Part shown: positions 10,047 through 17,849 of the stretch, in pieces
Position numbering within the stretch: the stretch's first letter is position 1
Layout of the letters: the number at the start of each line of letters is the position of its first letter
DNA from: Xanthobacter sp. YC-JY1
GTDB lineage: Bacteria > Pseudomonadota > Alphaproteobacteria > Rhizobiales > Xanthobacteraceae
Reading direction: 5' to 3'
DNA: 64,000 nt
NCBI RefSeq assembly: GCF_021730305.1
Contig: NZ_CP032674.1
Coordinates: forward strand, 434,001-498,000
Made by a program: the position numbers and the translations under genes
The notes under the pieces: generated by a model
The model's database searches: none
What the model was told of the DNA's origin: nothing
The model's input: only the letters and a program-made list of their open reading frames with translations

Positions 10047-10613
10047 TCAGATGCGGCGCAGCAGGAGCAGGGCGGTGGCGATGCCGCCGGCGAACATGGC
10101 GGCGACGGCCACCGTGGAGGACACGGCAAGCTGCGCCATGCCGGAGAGGCCGTGGCCGGAGGTGCAGCCATCGGCGACGCGGGCGCCGAACAGCATCACG
10201 AAGCCGGCGCCGAACGCCACCGCATAGCGCACGCCCTGGCTCGACGTGCCGAGCGCCCGCGACCAGATGGGCGAGATGGGCCGGCGGCGCGCGCCGGAGA
10301 TGCGCATGGACAGGAAGGCGCCGATGGCGACACCGACGACCAGCGCCACCTGCCACCAGTTCTTGCCGGTGGCCGCGATGTGCTTGGCCACATAGTCGAT
10401 GTTGGTCACGGCCGGGTCGATCCACGACGCCGCGATGCCGCCAACGGTGACGTAGGACGAGGAGGCGCCTAGCGCCGTCTCGATGAGCAGGAAGGCCGGC
10501 ACCTGCAGAAGGCCGATGAGAATGCCGGCCACATAGGGCGACCACGCCTTGGCCTTCAGCGAACAGGCGAAGCCTGAACCAGACCCGGGGCAGGTCTGCG
10601 CGATTTCGCTCAT
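10047..10613 (-). CDS. YeeE/YedE-type sulfur transport protein, first half (GCTSGHG half)
   Basis: 188 residues with several hydrophobic segments and the motif GARVADGCTSGHGLSG; GCTSGHG is the Cys-containing signature of the N-terminal repeat of YeeE/TsuA permeases. The start at 10613 is chosen because GGGAGGA stands a few bases upstream; an earlier in-frame start at 10664 would read through the promoter boxes. It is the first gene of the leftward operon and is transcribed away from the sulfide:quinone oxidoreductase gene. The shared 168-base region holds SqrR/BigR-type sites. The N-terminus has a Cys pair (TCPGSGSGFAC) before the first membrane segment. Confidence 0.8.
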   Translation of the reverse strand: MSEIAQTCPGSGSGFACSLKAKAWSPYVAGILIGLLQVPAFLLIETALGASSSYVTVGGIAASWIDPAVTNIDYVAKHIAATGKNWWQVALVVGVAIGAFLSMRISGARRRPISPIWSRALGTSSQGVRYAVAFGAGFVMLFGARVADGCTSGHGLSGMAQLAVSSTVAVAAMFAGGIATALLLLRRI

Positions 10614-10656
10614 GGGGTTTCCTCCCTGACGGTACGTCGTGACGACGCCCAAATCC

Positions 10657-10699
10657 CTTGACATTCAAAAAAATGAAATTCTAATTCTTGAATGTCAAG
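10657..10699. promoter_or_regulatory. divergent sulfide-responsive promoter with tandem SqrR/BigR-type boxes
   Basis: The region holds ATTC-N8-GAAT at 10678-10693, a perfect match to the box described for the persulfide-responsive repressor SqrR, and ATTC-N8-GAAA at 10663-10678, a one-base variant sharing one base with it. The pair is framed by a perfect 12-base inverted repeat (10657-10668 and 10688-10699, CTTGACATTCAA / TTGAATGTCAAG). On the plus strand TTGACA (10658-10663) and TCTAAT (10680-10685) form a near-consensus promoter for the sqr gene at 10782, and the boxes would cover it. No ArsR-type repressor gene is in the window. Confidence 0.75.
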
Positions 10700-10781
10700 A
10701 GGCGCGATGTGGGGTCAACAGGTCCCGAGCGTGCCCCGCATCCGTCGGTAGGACCGGCGGGCGCATCAAAGGGAGGTAACA

Positions 10782-12080
10782 ATGTCGCGGATCGTCATCC
10801 TCGGCGCCGGGCTCGGCGGTGTCATCATGGCTTACGAGATGAAGGAGAAGGTGGGGTCGAAGCACGAGGTGGTGGTGGTCAACAAGGGTTCCACCTACAG
10901 CTTCGTGCCGTCCAATCCGTGGGTCGCCGTCGGCTGGCGCAAGCCGGAGGAGATCACGGTGGACCTCACCAAGGTTTTCCAGTCGCGCGGCATCCGCCTC
11001 ATGCCCATGGGGGCGAAACGGCTCGATCCGAAGACCAATTCCATCGAGCTGAACGACGGCGAGACGCTCGATTACGACTATCTCGTCATCGCCACCGGCC
11101 CTGACCTTGCCTTCGACGAGGTGGAGGGCCTCGGCCCCGCCGGCCATACGCAGTCGGTCTGCCTCACCGATCATGCCGCCGAGGCGCGCAAGGCATTCGA
11201 TGCGCTGGTGCGCTCACCGGGGCCGATCGTGGTCGGCGCGGCGGCGGGCGCCTCCTGCTTCGGGCCGGCCTACGAATTTGCCTTCATCCTCGATGCGGCG
11301 CTGCGCAAGGCTCGCGTGCGCGACCAGGTTCCCATGACCTTCGTGACGCCCGAGCCCTATGTCGGCCATCTCGGCCTCGACGGGGTGGGGGACACCAAGG
11401 GTCTGCTCGAAAGCGCGCTGCGCGAGAAGCACATCAAGTTGATCACCAACGCCCGCGTCGCCCGCGTCGAGGCGGGCCGGATGAACGTGGAGGAGGTGAA
11501 CGAGGACGCGAGCGTGAAGGCGACCCACGATCTGCCCTTCGCCTTCTCCATGATCCTGCCCGCCTTCCGCGGCGTGCCGGCGGTGTCGGGCCATGAGGGG
11601 CTTTCCAATCCCCGCGGCTTCATCATCGTGGACCGGCACCAGCAGAACCCGGCCTATCCCAACATCTTCGCTATCGGCGTGTGCGTCGCCATTCCGCCCA
11701 TGGGCAAGACGCCCCTGTCGGTGGGCGTGCCCAAGACCGGGTTCATGATCGAATCCATGGTGACGGCCACGGCGGCCAACGTCGCTGCGCTGCTGGCTGG
11801 AGAAAAGCCCCGCGCGGTGGCCACGTGGAACGCGGTGTGCCTCGCGGATTTCGGCGACGGAGGCATCGCCTTCATCGCCCAGCCGCAGATTCCGCCGCGC
11901 AACGTCAACTGGTCGTCGCAAGGCGCCTGGGTGCACACCGCCAAGGTCGGCTTCGAGCGCTACTTCCTGCACAAGGTGCGGCAGGGTGTGAGCGAGACCT
12001 TCTATGAGAATGCCGCGCTGAGCCTGCTCGGCATCAAGAAGCTCAAGGAAGTGCGGATGGAGGAGGTGGGGCCAGTGTGA
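10782..12080 (+). CDS. sqr: sulfide:quinone oxidoreductase
   Basis: 432 residues. The FAD-binding start is RIVILGAGLGGVIMAYEM. Three cysteines sit where SQR enzymes have their catalytic set: Cys127 (QSVCLTD), Cys159 (AAGASCFGPAYEFAF) and Cys353 (NAVCLADFG), compared with Cys128, Cys160 and Cys356 of the Acidithiobacillus ferrooxidans enzyme. It would oxidise sulfide at the membrane surface, passing electrons to quinone and sulfane sulfur to an acceptor. The ribosome binding site GGGAGGT is well placed. It is divergent from the split sulfur permease operon and apparently controlled by the SqrR-type boxes at 10657-10699. A perfect hairpin follows the stop. Confidence 0.88.
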   Translation: MSRIVILGAGLGGVIMAYEMKEKVGSKHEVVVVNKGSTYSFVPSNPWVAVGWRKPEEITVDLTKVFQSRGIRLMPMGAKRLDPKTNSIELNDGETLDYDYLVIATGPDLAFDEVEGLGPAGHTQSVCLTDHAAEARKAFDALVRSPGPIVVGAAAGASCFGPAYEFAFILDAALRKARVRDQVPMTFVTPEPYVGHLGLDGVGDTKGLLESALREKHIKLITNARVARVEAGRMNVEEVNEDASVKATHDLPFAFSMILPAFRGVPAVSGHEGLSNPRGFIIVDRHQQNPAYPNIFAIGVCVAIPPMGKTPLSVGVPKTGFMIESMVTATAANVAALLAGEKPRAVATWNAVCLADFGDGGIAFIAQPQIPPRNVNWSSQGAWVHTAKVGFERYFLHKVRQGVSETFYENAALSLLGIKKLKEVRMEEVGPV

Positions 12081-12116
12081 GCCAAAGGCCCATGAGGTTA
12101 ATCATGGGCCTTTGGC
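12081..12116 (+). terminator. 15-bp perfect hairpin directly after sqr
   Basis: GCCAAAGGCCCATGA (12081-12095) pairs with its exact complement (12102-12116) around a 6-base loop, starting at the base after the sqr stop codon. No clear T-run follows. It stands between the convergent sqr and cysNC genes. A smaller stem (CCGGTC / GACCGG, 12155-12169) nearer the end of cysNC could serve the opposite strand. Confidence 0.75.
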
Positions 12117-12117
12117 C

Positions 12118-12137
12118 AAGCCCGCGCGGCGCTTGAG
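12118..12137 (-). repeat. dispersed 20-base repeat, copy in the sqr-cysNC gap
   Basis: Read on the minus strand this is CTCAAGCGCCGCGCGGGCTT, identical to 36451-36470 and one base different from 36416-36435. All three copies lie just outside genes. It is a small intergenic repeat of unknown role. Confidence 0.6.
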
Positions 12138-12191
12138 CGCCAACCCACCCGGTACCGGTCAAGGACCGGGGCCGAGGGAGTGACCGGCTTC

Positions 12192-14102
12192 TCAGGGCAC
12201 AAGCATCCGCACGATGGCCTCGGCGGCTTCCTCCGCATCCATGGCGGTGGTGTCCACGCGCAGTTCGGGGGCGGCGGGGGCCTCGTAGGGGCTGTCGATG
12301 CCGGTGAAGTTCTTGAGCTGGCCGGCGCGGGCCTTCTTGTAGAGGCCCTTCACGTCGCGCCGCTCGGCTTCCGCCAGCGGCGTGTCGATGAACACCTCGA
12401 AGAACTCGCCCGGCTGCATCATGCCGCGCACCATGTCGCGCTCGGCGCGGAACGGGCTGATGAAGGCGGTGATGACGATGAGGCCGGCATCCGTCATCAG
12501 CTTCGCCACCTCGCCCACGCGGCGGATGTTCTCCACCCGGTCGGCGGCGGTGAAGCCGAGGTCCTTGTTGAGGCCGTGGCGCACATTGTCGCCGTCCAGC
12601 AGGAAGGTGTGCCGGTTCATCCGGGCGAGCTTCTTCTCCACCAGATTGGCGATGGTGGACTTGCCAGCGCCGGAGAGACCCGTGAGCCAGACCACCGCCG
12701 GCTTCTGGTTCTTCAGCGCCGCATGGTGCTCGCGGGAGATGTCGGTGGCCTGCCAGTGGACGTTGTCCGACCGCCTGAGCGCGAAGTGGATCATGCCCGC
12801 GCCGACGGTGGCGTTGGTCATCTTGTCGATGAGGATGAAGCCGCCCAGCTCCCGGTTCTCGCCATAGGGCTCGAACGGGATGCGCCGGTCGGTGGCGATG
12901 TTGCAGGAACCGATGGCGTTCAGCTCCAGCGTCTTCGCCGCCAGGTGGTCCATGTTGTTGACGTTCACCTGGTACTTGGGCTCGGTCACGGTGGCGGACA
13001 CCGTCTGGGTGCCGAGCTTCAGCCAGTAGGGGCGGCCGGGCAGCATGGGCTGCTCGTCCATCCACACGATCACCGCCTCGAACTGGTCGGCCGCCTGCAC
13101 CGGGGCCTCCGCCGCCGCGATCACGTCGCCGCGCGAGCAGTCGATCTCGTCCGCGAGGCACAAAGTGACGGACTGGCCGGCCACGGCCTCCTTGAGGTCG
13201 CCGTCCAGCGTGACGATGCGCGACACCGTGCTGGTCTTGCCCGAGGGCAGCACGCGGATGGCATCGCCGGGTTTCACCGTGCCGGTGGAGATGAGGCCGG
13301 CGAAGCCGCGGAAATCGAGATTGGGCCGGTTCACCCACTGCACGGCCATGCGGAACGGCTTTGCCGCATCATGGGCGGCGTCGATCTCCACCGTCTCCAG
13401 ATGCTCCATCAGCGTCGGGCCGGCATGCCACGGCGTGTTGGGGGAGAGGGTGGTGATGTTGTCGCCCTTGAAGCCGGAGATGGGCAAGGCGACGAAATCG
13501 GTGATGCCGATGGAGCTGGCGAACGCGCGGTAGTCCGCCACGATCTTTTCGAACACCTCGCGGTTGTAGCCCACGAGGTCCATCTTGTTCACGGCGAGCA
13601 CGATGTTGCGGATGCCGATGAGGTGGGCGAGGTAGGAGTGCCGCCGGGTCTGGGTGAGCACCCCCTTGCGCGCGTCCACGAGGATCACCGCGAGGTCGGC
13701 GGTGGAGGCGCCCGTCACCATGTTGCGCGTGTATTGCTCGTGGCCGGGGGTGTCGGCGACGATGAACTTGCGCTTCTCGGTGGCGAAGAAGCGGTAGGCC
13801 ACATCGATGGTGATGCCCTGCTCGCGCTCGGCGGCGAGGCCGTCCACGAGGAGCGCGAAGTCCAGCTCCTGCCCCTGGGTGCCGACCTTCTTGGAATCGG
13901 CCTCCAGCGCGGCGAGCTGATCCTCGAAGATCATCTTGGAATCGTAGAGCAGCCGCCCGATGAGGGTGGACTTGCCATCGTCCACGCTGCCGCAGGTGAT
14001 GAAGCGCAGCATGGTCTTGTGCTGGTGCACGTCGAGATACTTGTCGATGTCCTCGGCGATGAGGGCGTCGGTCTTGTAGACGGGATCGAGGGGCGCGCTC
14101 AT
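12192..14102 (-). CDS. cysNC: bifunctional sulfate adenylyltransferase subunit 1 / adenylylsulfate kinase
   Basis: 636 residues, the fused CysN-CysC (NodQ-type) protein common in alphaproteobacteria. The N-terminal GTPase has GSVDDGKST (residues 38-46), DTPGHEQYTRNMV and NKMDLV; the middle is an EF-Tu-like beta-barrel region; the C-terminal APS kinase carries GLSGAGKST (475-483) and the DGDNVRHGLN and FISPFRAERD motifs. With CysD it makes adenylylsulfate from sulfate and ATP, driven by GTP, and then phosphorylates it to PAPS. Its ATG overlaps the cysD stop as TGATG, so the two subunits are translationally coupled. Confidence 0.95.
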   Translation of the reverse strand: MSAPLDPVYKTDALIAEDIDKYLDVHQHKTMLRFITCGSVDDGKSTLIGRLLYDSKMIFEDQLAALEADSKKVGTQGQELDFALLVDGLAAEREQGITIDVAYRFFATEKRKFIVADTPGHEQYTRNMVTGASTADLAVILVDARKGVLTQTRRHSYLAHLIGIRNIVLAVNKMDLVGYNREVFEKIVADYRAFASSIGITDFVALPISGFKGDNITTLSPNTPWHAGPTLMEHLETVEIDAAHDAAKPFRMAVQWVNRPNLDFRGFAGLISTGTVKPGDAIRVLPSGKTSTVSRIVTLDGDLKEAVAGQSVTLCLADEIDCSRGDVIAAAEAPVQAADQFEAVIVWMDEQPMLPGRPYWLKLGTQTVSATVTEPKYQVNVNNMDHLAAKTLELNAIGSCNIATDRRIPFEPYGENRELGGFILIDKMTNATVGAGMIHFALRRSDNVHWQATDISREHHAALKNQKPAVVWLTGLSGAGKSTIANLVEKKLARMNRHTFLLDGDNVRHGLNKDLGFTAADRVENIRRVGEVAKLMTDAGLIVITAFISPFRAERDMVRGMMQPGEFFEVFIDTPLAEAERRDVKGLYKKARAGQLKNFTGIDSPYEAPAAPELRVDTTAMDAEEAAEAIVRMLVP

Positions 14103-15001
14103 CAGAAATACCCCTCCTGCTTCTTCTTCTCCATGCCGGCGCCGCCGGCATCCTTGTCGATGGCCCGGCCTTGTCGCTCGGAGGTGGTGGTGAGCAGCAT
14201 TTCCTGGATCACCTGGGGCAGGGTGTCGGCCGTGCTCTCCACCGCGCCGGTGAGCGGGTAGCAGCCCAGCGTGCGGAAGCGCACGGAGCGCATCTGCGGC
14301 TCTTCGCCGGGGCGGAGCGGGAAGCGGTCGTCATCCACCATCAGGATCAGGCCGTCGCGCTCCACGGTGGGGCGTGGGGCGGCGAAATAGAGCGGCACGA
14401 TGCGGATGCCTTCGAGGTGGATGTATTGCCAGATGTCCAGCTCGGTCCAGTTGGAGATGGGGAAGACGCGCATGCTCTCCCCCTTGTTCTTGCGGGCGTT
14501 GTAGAGGTGCCAGAGTTCCGGCCGCTGGTTCTTGGGGTCCCAGCGGTGGTTGGCCGAGCGGAAGGAGAAGACGCGCTCCTTGGCGCGGCTCTTCTCCTCG
14601 TCGCGGCGGGCGCCGCCGAAGGCCGCGTCGAAGCCCCACTTGTCCAGCGCCTGCTTCAGGCCTTCCGTCTTCCACATGTCGGTGTGGAGCGGGCCGTGGT
14701 CGAACGGGTTGATGCTCTTTTCCAGCGCGTCCGGATTCTGGTGGACGAGAAGGTCCATGCCGGCCTCGCGCGCGGCCTGATCGCGCAGCTCGTACATGGC
14801 GCGGAACTTCCAGGTGGTGTCCACGTGGAGCAGCGGGAAGGGCGGCGGGGAGGGAAAGAAGGCCTTCTTGGCAAGATGCAGCATCACCGCCGAATCCTTG
14901 CCCACCGAATAGAGCATCACCGGGCGCTCGGCCTCGGCGACGACCTCGCGCATGATGTGGATGCTCTCCGCCTCGAGGCGCTGGAGATGGGTCAGGCTCA
15001 T
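14102..15001 (-). CDS. cysD: sulfate adenylyltransferase subunit 2
   Basis: 299 residues, the usual length. [21 protein letters not shown] (residues 28-48) is the PP-loop that binds ATP, and the sequence around [16 protein letters not shown] and [11 protein letters not shown] is characteristic of CysD. It catalyses sulfate adenylylation together with CysNC, encoded directly downstream with a one-base overlap. The frame is open far upstream, but the ATG at 15001 gives the conserved N-terminus [21 protein letters not shown] long gene-free leader region (15002-15591) precedes it. Confidence 0.95.
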   Translation of the reverse strand: MSLTHLQRLEAESIHIMREVVAEAERPVMLYSVGKDSAVMLHLAKKAFFPSPPPFPLLHVDTTWKFRAMYELRDQAAREAGMDLLVHQNPDALEKSINPFDHGPLHTDMWKTEGLKQALDKWGFDAAFGGARRDEEKSRAKERVFSFRSANHRWDPKNQRPELWHLYNARKNKGESMRVFPISNWTELDIWQYIHLEGIRIVPLYFAAPRPTVERDGLILMVDDDRFPLRPGEEPQMRSVRFRTLGCYPLTGAVESTADTLPQVIQEMLLTTTSERQGRAIDKDAGGAGMEKKKQEGYF

Positions 15002-15591
15002 CGGTTCTTCGCTCTTCGGTCCCAACGCGACGCAACGGACGGCGCAGGGACACCGTCCTATTCCGCATCTGTGAGATGTGGATATCTTATTTCTACTCCA
15101 CATTTCGACAAAACGCGAGCCGCCTGCGCGGGAAGACGCGTGGTCCCGGTGCCAAAGCGGAAGCCTGAAACGAGAGCGCGCCGCGCGCCCGGGGGCAGGG
15201 CGGCGGCGTGTTCTGTGTACAGGTCGAAGGAACGCGAGCAGCGGCGCGCACGATGTCAGGGGGAGAGGGAGAGCTGCGGGCGGCGCAAGGGGGCGGCAAT
15301 ACCGCCCGCAGCTCATGTCCCCACCGGCCAAGTTTGCGGCCACGCCGGCGGAGGACGGGCAGCTTTGCTGCTCAGGGAGGCCACCGCATCGGTTGAGGGT
15401 CCGATGCCGGTCAGCGGCTCCGGCGAGCGGGCTGCAATCACCCCTGCAGTCTAGCTCAGACTGGCCTGATAACAAACCGTCTGGACGGTTTTAATCGCAA
15501 ATATTTTCGGGCCGGTATCGGGATCTATTGCGGCGGTGCTCGAGGATGGCGTTGCGGCTGGCGCCGCTGTGGGGATACCGCCTGCGCGAGA
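15002..15591. other. 590-base gene-free region upstream of cysD
   Basis: No convincing gene is seen on either strand; the open frames here have Arg/Ser/Pro-rich translations with no domain. Visible structures are a 7-base inverted repeat ATGTGGA / TCCACAT (15076-15082 and 15097-15103) in an AT-rich patch about 75-100 bases before the cysD start, a plausible control region for sulfate assimilation, and an 18-bp palindrome at 15474-15491. No riboswitch was recognised. Confidence 0.5.
15474..15491. promoter_or_regulatory. 18-bp palindrome, possible TetR-type operator
   Basis: AAACCGTCTGGACGGTTT has perfect 8-base arms around TG, followed by an AT-rich stretch. Its form resembles operators of TetR/AcrR regulators. 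It lies about 100 bases beyond the stop codon of the TetR gene at 15592-16206 and about 470 bases before cysD, so it does not sit in the usual place for autoregulation, and no gene start is directly next to it. Confidence 0.4.
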
Positions 15592-16206
15592 TCAGGAGGG
15601 GGTGCGACGGGAGCGCCGGGGCTTTTCGGCGGCCTGGGGCGCCGCGGGCTCGGCCGGCCAGTTTCGGTCGTCGAGCAGGTAGTCGAACATCTGTTCGCGC
15701 TCGGCGTCGCCCAGCGGGCAGGTGCCCAGCATGGCCGACAAGGCGAGGCCGCGCGCGGAGAACAGGCGGCTGAGGGAGCGCGCCGGGTTTCTCGCCTGCT
15801 TGAGGATGAGCGCGACGGTCTCCTCGTCGCGCACGCGCACCGGGCTCATGAAGGTGGGCTCCTGCGCGGCCACCGCGAGGATGGCGAAGGCGATGGAGTT
15901 CGAGCCCTTGACCACCTCGCGAAACACGGCGATCTGCGCGGCGAGGGCCGGCTCCGCATAGTCGGCGCCGTGCGCCTCCATGAAGGTCTGGGCGAACCTC
16001 GTGTAATAGTCCGCCTGATACTCCAGCAGGGCCGCGAGCACCGCGCGCTTGTTGGGGAACTGGTGCAGCAGCCCGCCCTTGCTGACGCCGCTCTCCTTGG
16101 CGATGGCGTCGAGGGTGAGGCGGCCGGCCCCGTCGCGGGCGATGATGGCGAGGGCCGCCTGGATGACGGCGGCCTTCGTGCGTTCGGAACGCGCGGTGTT
16201 ATCCAT
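15592..16206 (-). CDS. TetR/AcrR family transcriptional regulator
   Basis: 204 residues. Residues about 8-60 form the TetR DNA-binding domain, with the helix-turn-helix LTLDAIAKESGVSKGGLLHQFPNKRAVLAALL. The C-terminal ligand domain is typical in size and ends in a basic, Pro-rich tail. The target cannot be assigned: the upstream neighbour is polyphosphate kinase 2 on the same strand and the downstream neighbour is the gene-poor region before cysD, which holds a TetR-like palindrome at 15474-15491. Confidence 0.85.
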   Translation of the reverse strand: MDNTARSERTKAAVIQAALAIIARDGAGRLTLDAIAKESGVSKGGLLHQFPNKRAVLAALLEYQADYYTRFAQTFMEAHGADYAEPALAAQIAVFREVVKGSNSIAFAILAVAAQEPTFMSPVRVRDEETVALILKQARNPARSLSRLFSARGLALSAMLGTCPLGDAEREQMFDYLLDDRNWPAEPAAPQAAEKPRRSRRTPS

Positions 16207-16371
16207 GCCTCAGGCTGACGCCCCTGTCGTGGCGCGAAAAATACTTCGCCTCAACAGGACATAACGTCGATGGCGCCGGCGAGACAAGTCATTCCGACAC
16301 CACCGGGGACATGCCGTGGCGCGACCTGCGAGGCCGCGCTTCCCGTCGCGCCGGGGTGACGTTGCGGCGGC

Positions 16372-17481
16372 TTAGCGCCCGCCCATCACATATTCGCCGC
16401 GCTCGTGCACGGTGTTGGCCCGTCCCACCAGCAGGGCCTCCACCGGGCCGATGCGCTTCTGGTCCTTGTCCTTGTAGGGCAGGGAATGCAGCACGTAGCG
16501 CATGGCATTGATGCGGGCGCGCTTCTTGTCGTCGGATTTGATGACCGTCCAGGGCGAATCCGCCGTGTCGGTGTGGAAGAACATGGCTTCCTTGGCGCGG
16601 GTGTAGTCGTCCCACTTGTCGAGGGAGGCGAGATCGACGGGCGAGAGCTTCCACTGCTTCAGCGGATGCACCTTGCGCTCCTTGAAGCGGCGGCGCTGCT
16701 CGTCTTGGCTCACCGAGAACCAGAACTTGATAAGGTGGATGCCGCTGCGCACGAGGTTGCGCTCGAATTCCGGCGCCTGGCGCAGGAATTCGCGATATTC
16801 GTCATCCGTGCAGAAGCCCATCACCCGCTCCACGCCCGCCCGGTTGTACCAGCTGCGGTCGAACATCACGATCTCGCCGGTGGTGGGCAGGTGCTCCACA
16901 TAGCGCTGGAAATACCACTGGCCGCGCTCCACCTCGCTCGGCTTCTCCAGCGCCACAACCCGCGCGCCGCGAGGGTTGAGGTGCTCCATGAAGCGCTTGA
17001 TGGCGCCGCCCTTGCCGGCGGCGTCGCGCCCCTCGAACAGGATGATGACGCGCTGGCGGGAATCCTTCACCCAGGACTGGAGCTTGAGAAGCTCGGTCTG
17101 GAGGATGAACTTCTGCTGCTCGTAGTCCCGCCGCAGCATCTTGTACTTGAAGGGATAGCCGCCGGTGCGCCAGTCGTCGGAAAGCTCGTCGCTGGTCACG
17201 CGCGGCTGGCCGGTGGGCTTGGGCATGCCGAGCGACTTGCGCAGCCGCACGGCGTCGTCGGGAGAGGCGCCGGCGAGGATGGCGGCGATGCCGGCCTTCA
17301 CGTCGTCCACGCCCGCCGCCGTGGTCGGCTGGGCTGCTTCCAGGGAAGCCGACAAAGCGGTGACGGCGGACAGTTCCGCCTCCTGCGCCGCCAGCTGGCG
17401 CTCCTCGGCCAGCGAGCGCTCCATCTCGGCGGGAATGGCGTCGGTGCCGGCCGCGTGCGGGAGGTCGTCGGTGCTGGCCAT
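16372..17481 (-). CDS. ppk2: polyphosphate kinase 2
   Basis: 369 residues. The first 100 residues are a polar, Ala/Glu-rich extension; the kinase domain follows with the P-loop-like FEGRDAAGKGGAIKRF (about residues 149-164), the lid-module motif FDRSWYNRAGVERVMGF and KFWFSVSQDEQRRRF. These match one-domain PPK2 enzymes, which transfer phosphate between polyphosphate and nucleoside diphosphates. The start at 17481 has AAGGAG seven bases upstream; the longer in-frame start at 17514 does not. It appears to be transcribed alone. A CHAD protein, a family that binds polyphosphate, is encoded at 47.8 kb. Confidence 0.92.
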   Translation of the reverse strand: MASTDDLPHAAGTDAIPAEMERSLAEERQLAAQEAELSAVTALSASLEAAQPTTAAGVDDVKAGIAAILAGASPDDAVRLRKSLGMPKPTGQPRVTSDELSDDWRTGGYPFKYKMLRRDYEQQKFILQTELLKLQSWVKDSRQRVIILFEGRDAAGKGGAIKRFMEHLNPRGARVVALEKPSEVERGQWYFQRYVEHLPTTGEIVMFDRSWYNRAGVERVMGFCTDDEYREFLRQAPEFERNLVRSGIHLIKFWFSVSQDEQRRRFKERKVHPLKQWKLSPVDLASLDKWDDYTRAKEAMFFHTDTADSPWTVIKSDDKKRARINAMRYVLHSLPYKDKDQKRIGPVEALLVGRANTVHERGEYVMGGR

Positions 17482-17660
17482 GCTGTGCTCCTTCGGCGCC
17501 GAGGCGCGCGCCATCCGCGGCTGAAAAACCGCGTCAAAACATGGGCCTTAGCCGGCTGAAGAGCGTTGATAGAGATCAAGGGGAAGGGGAGGTAGGGGGC
17601 GGCGTGGGAGCGTCCCGGAGGCATGCGGCGCCGGCGGGTCCGGCACAATCCTATCCGTTT

Positions 17661-17763
17661 GTCGTCGCCCGGCTTGTCCGGGCGATCCACCGAGCCGCGT
17701 GAGCTATGACCGAAAGATCGACACGGCCCAACCGTGGATCGCCCGGACAAGCCGGGCGATGAC
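17661..17763. repeat. 30-base inverted repeat (REP-like element)
   Basis: The arm at 17661-17690 and the arm at 17734-17763 are reverse complements at 29 of 30 positions, separated by 43 bases. Each arm itself contains GCCCGG...CCGGGC, so the element can form both a long cruciform and smaller hairpins. It fills most of the 368-base gap (17482-17849) between the divergently read-away ppk2 start and the convergent end of the serine hydrolase gene. Such structures are usually dispersed genomic repeats; no second copy was noticed in this window. Nothing else was recognised in the gap. Confidence 0.75.
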
Positions 17764-17849
17764 GCTGCGTGGGAGCCCTGCTCTGGACCCCGGATCAGCG
17801 ATCCGGTTGCGCCGTCGCTTGTCCGGGGAACGGGGCGCCCCTCATGCCC

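Noticed and set aside
8254-10668. Single 804-residue protein on the minus strand
   Set aside because: The frame only happens to stay open through the two YeeE/YedE genes. The real gene starts at 9393, where the FAD-binding motif begins.
12180-14261. Plus-strand open frame of 693 codons opposite cysNC
   Set aside because: It is the antisense frame of a clear cysNC gene, with low-complexity composition and no motif.
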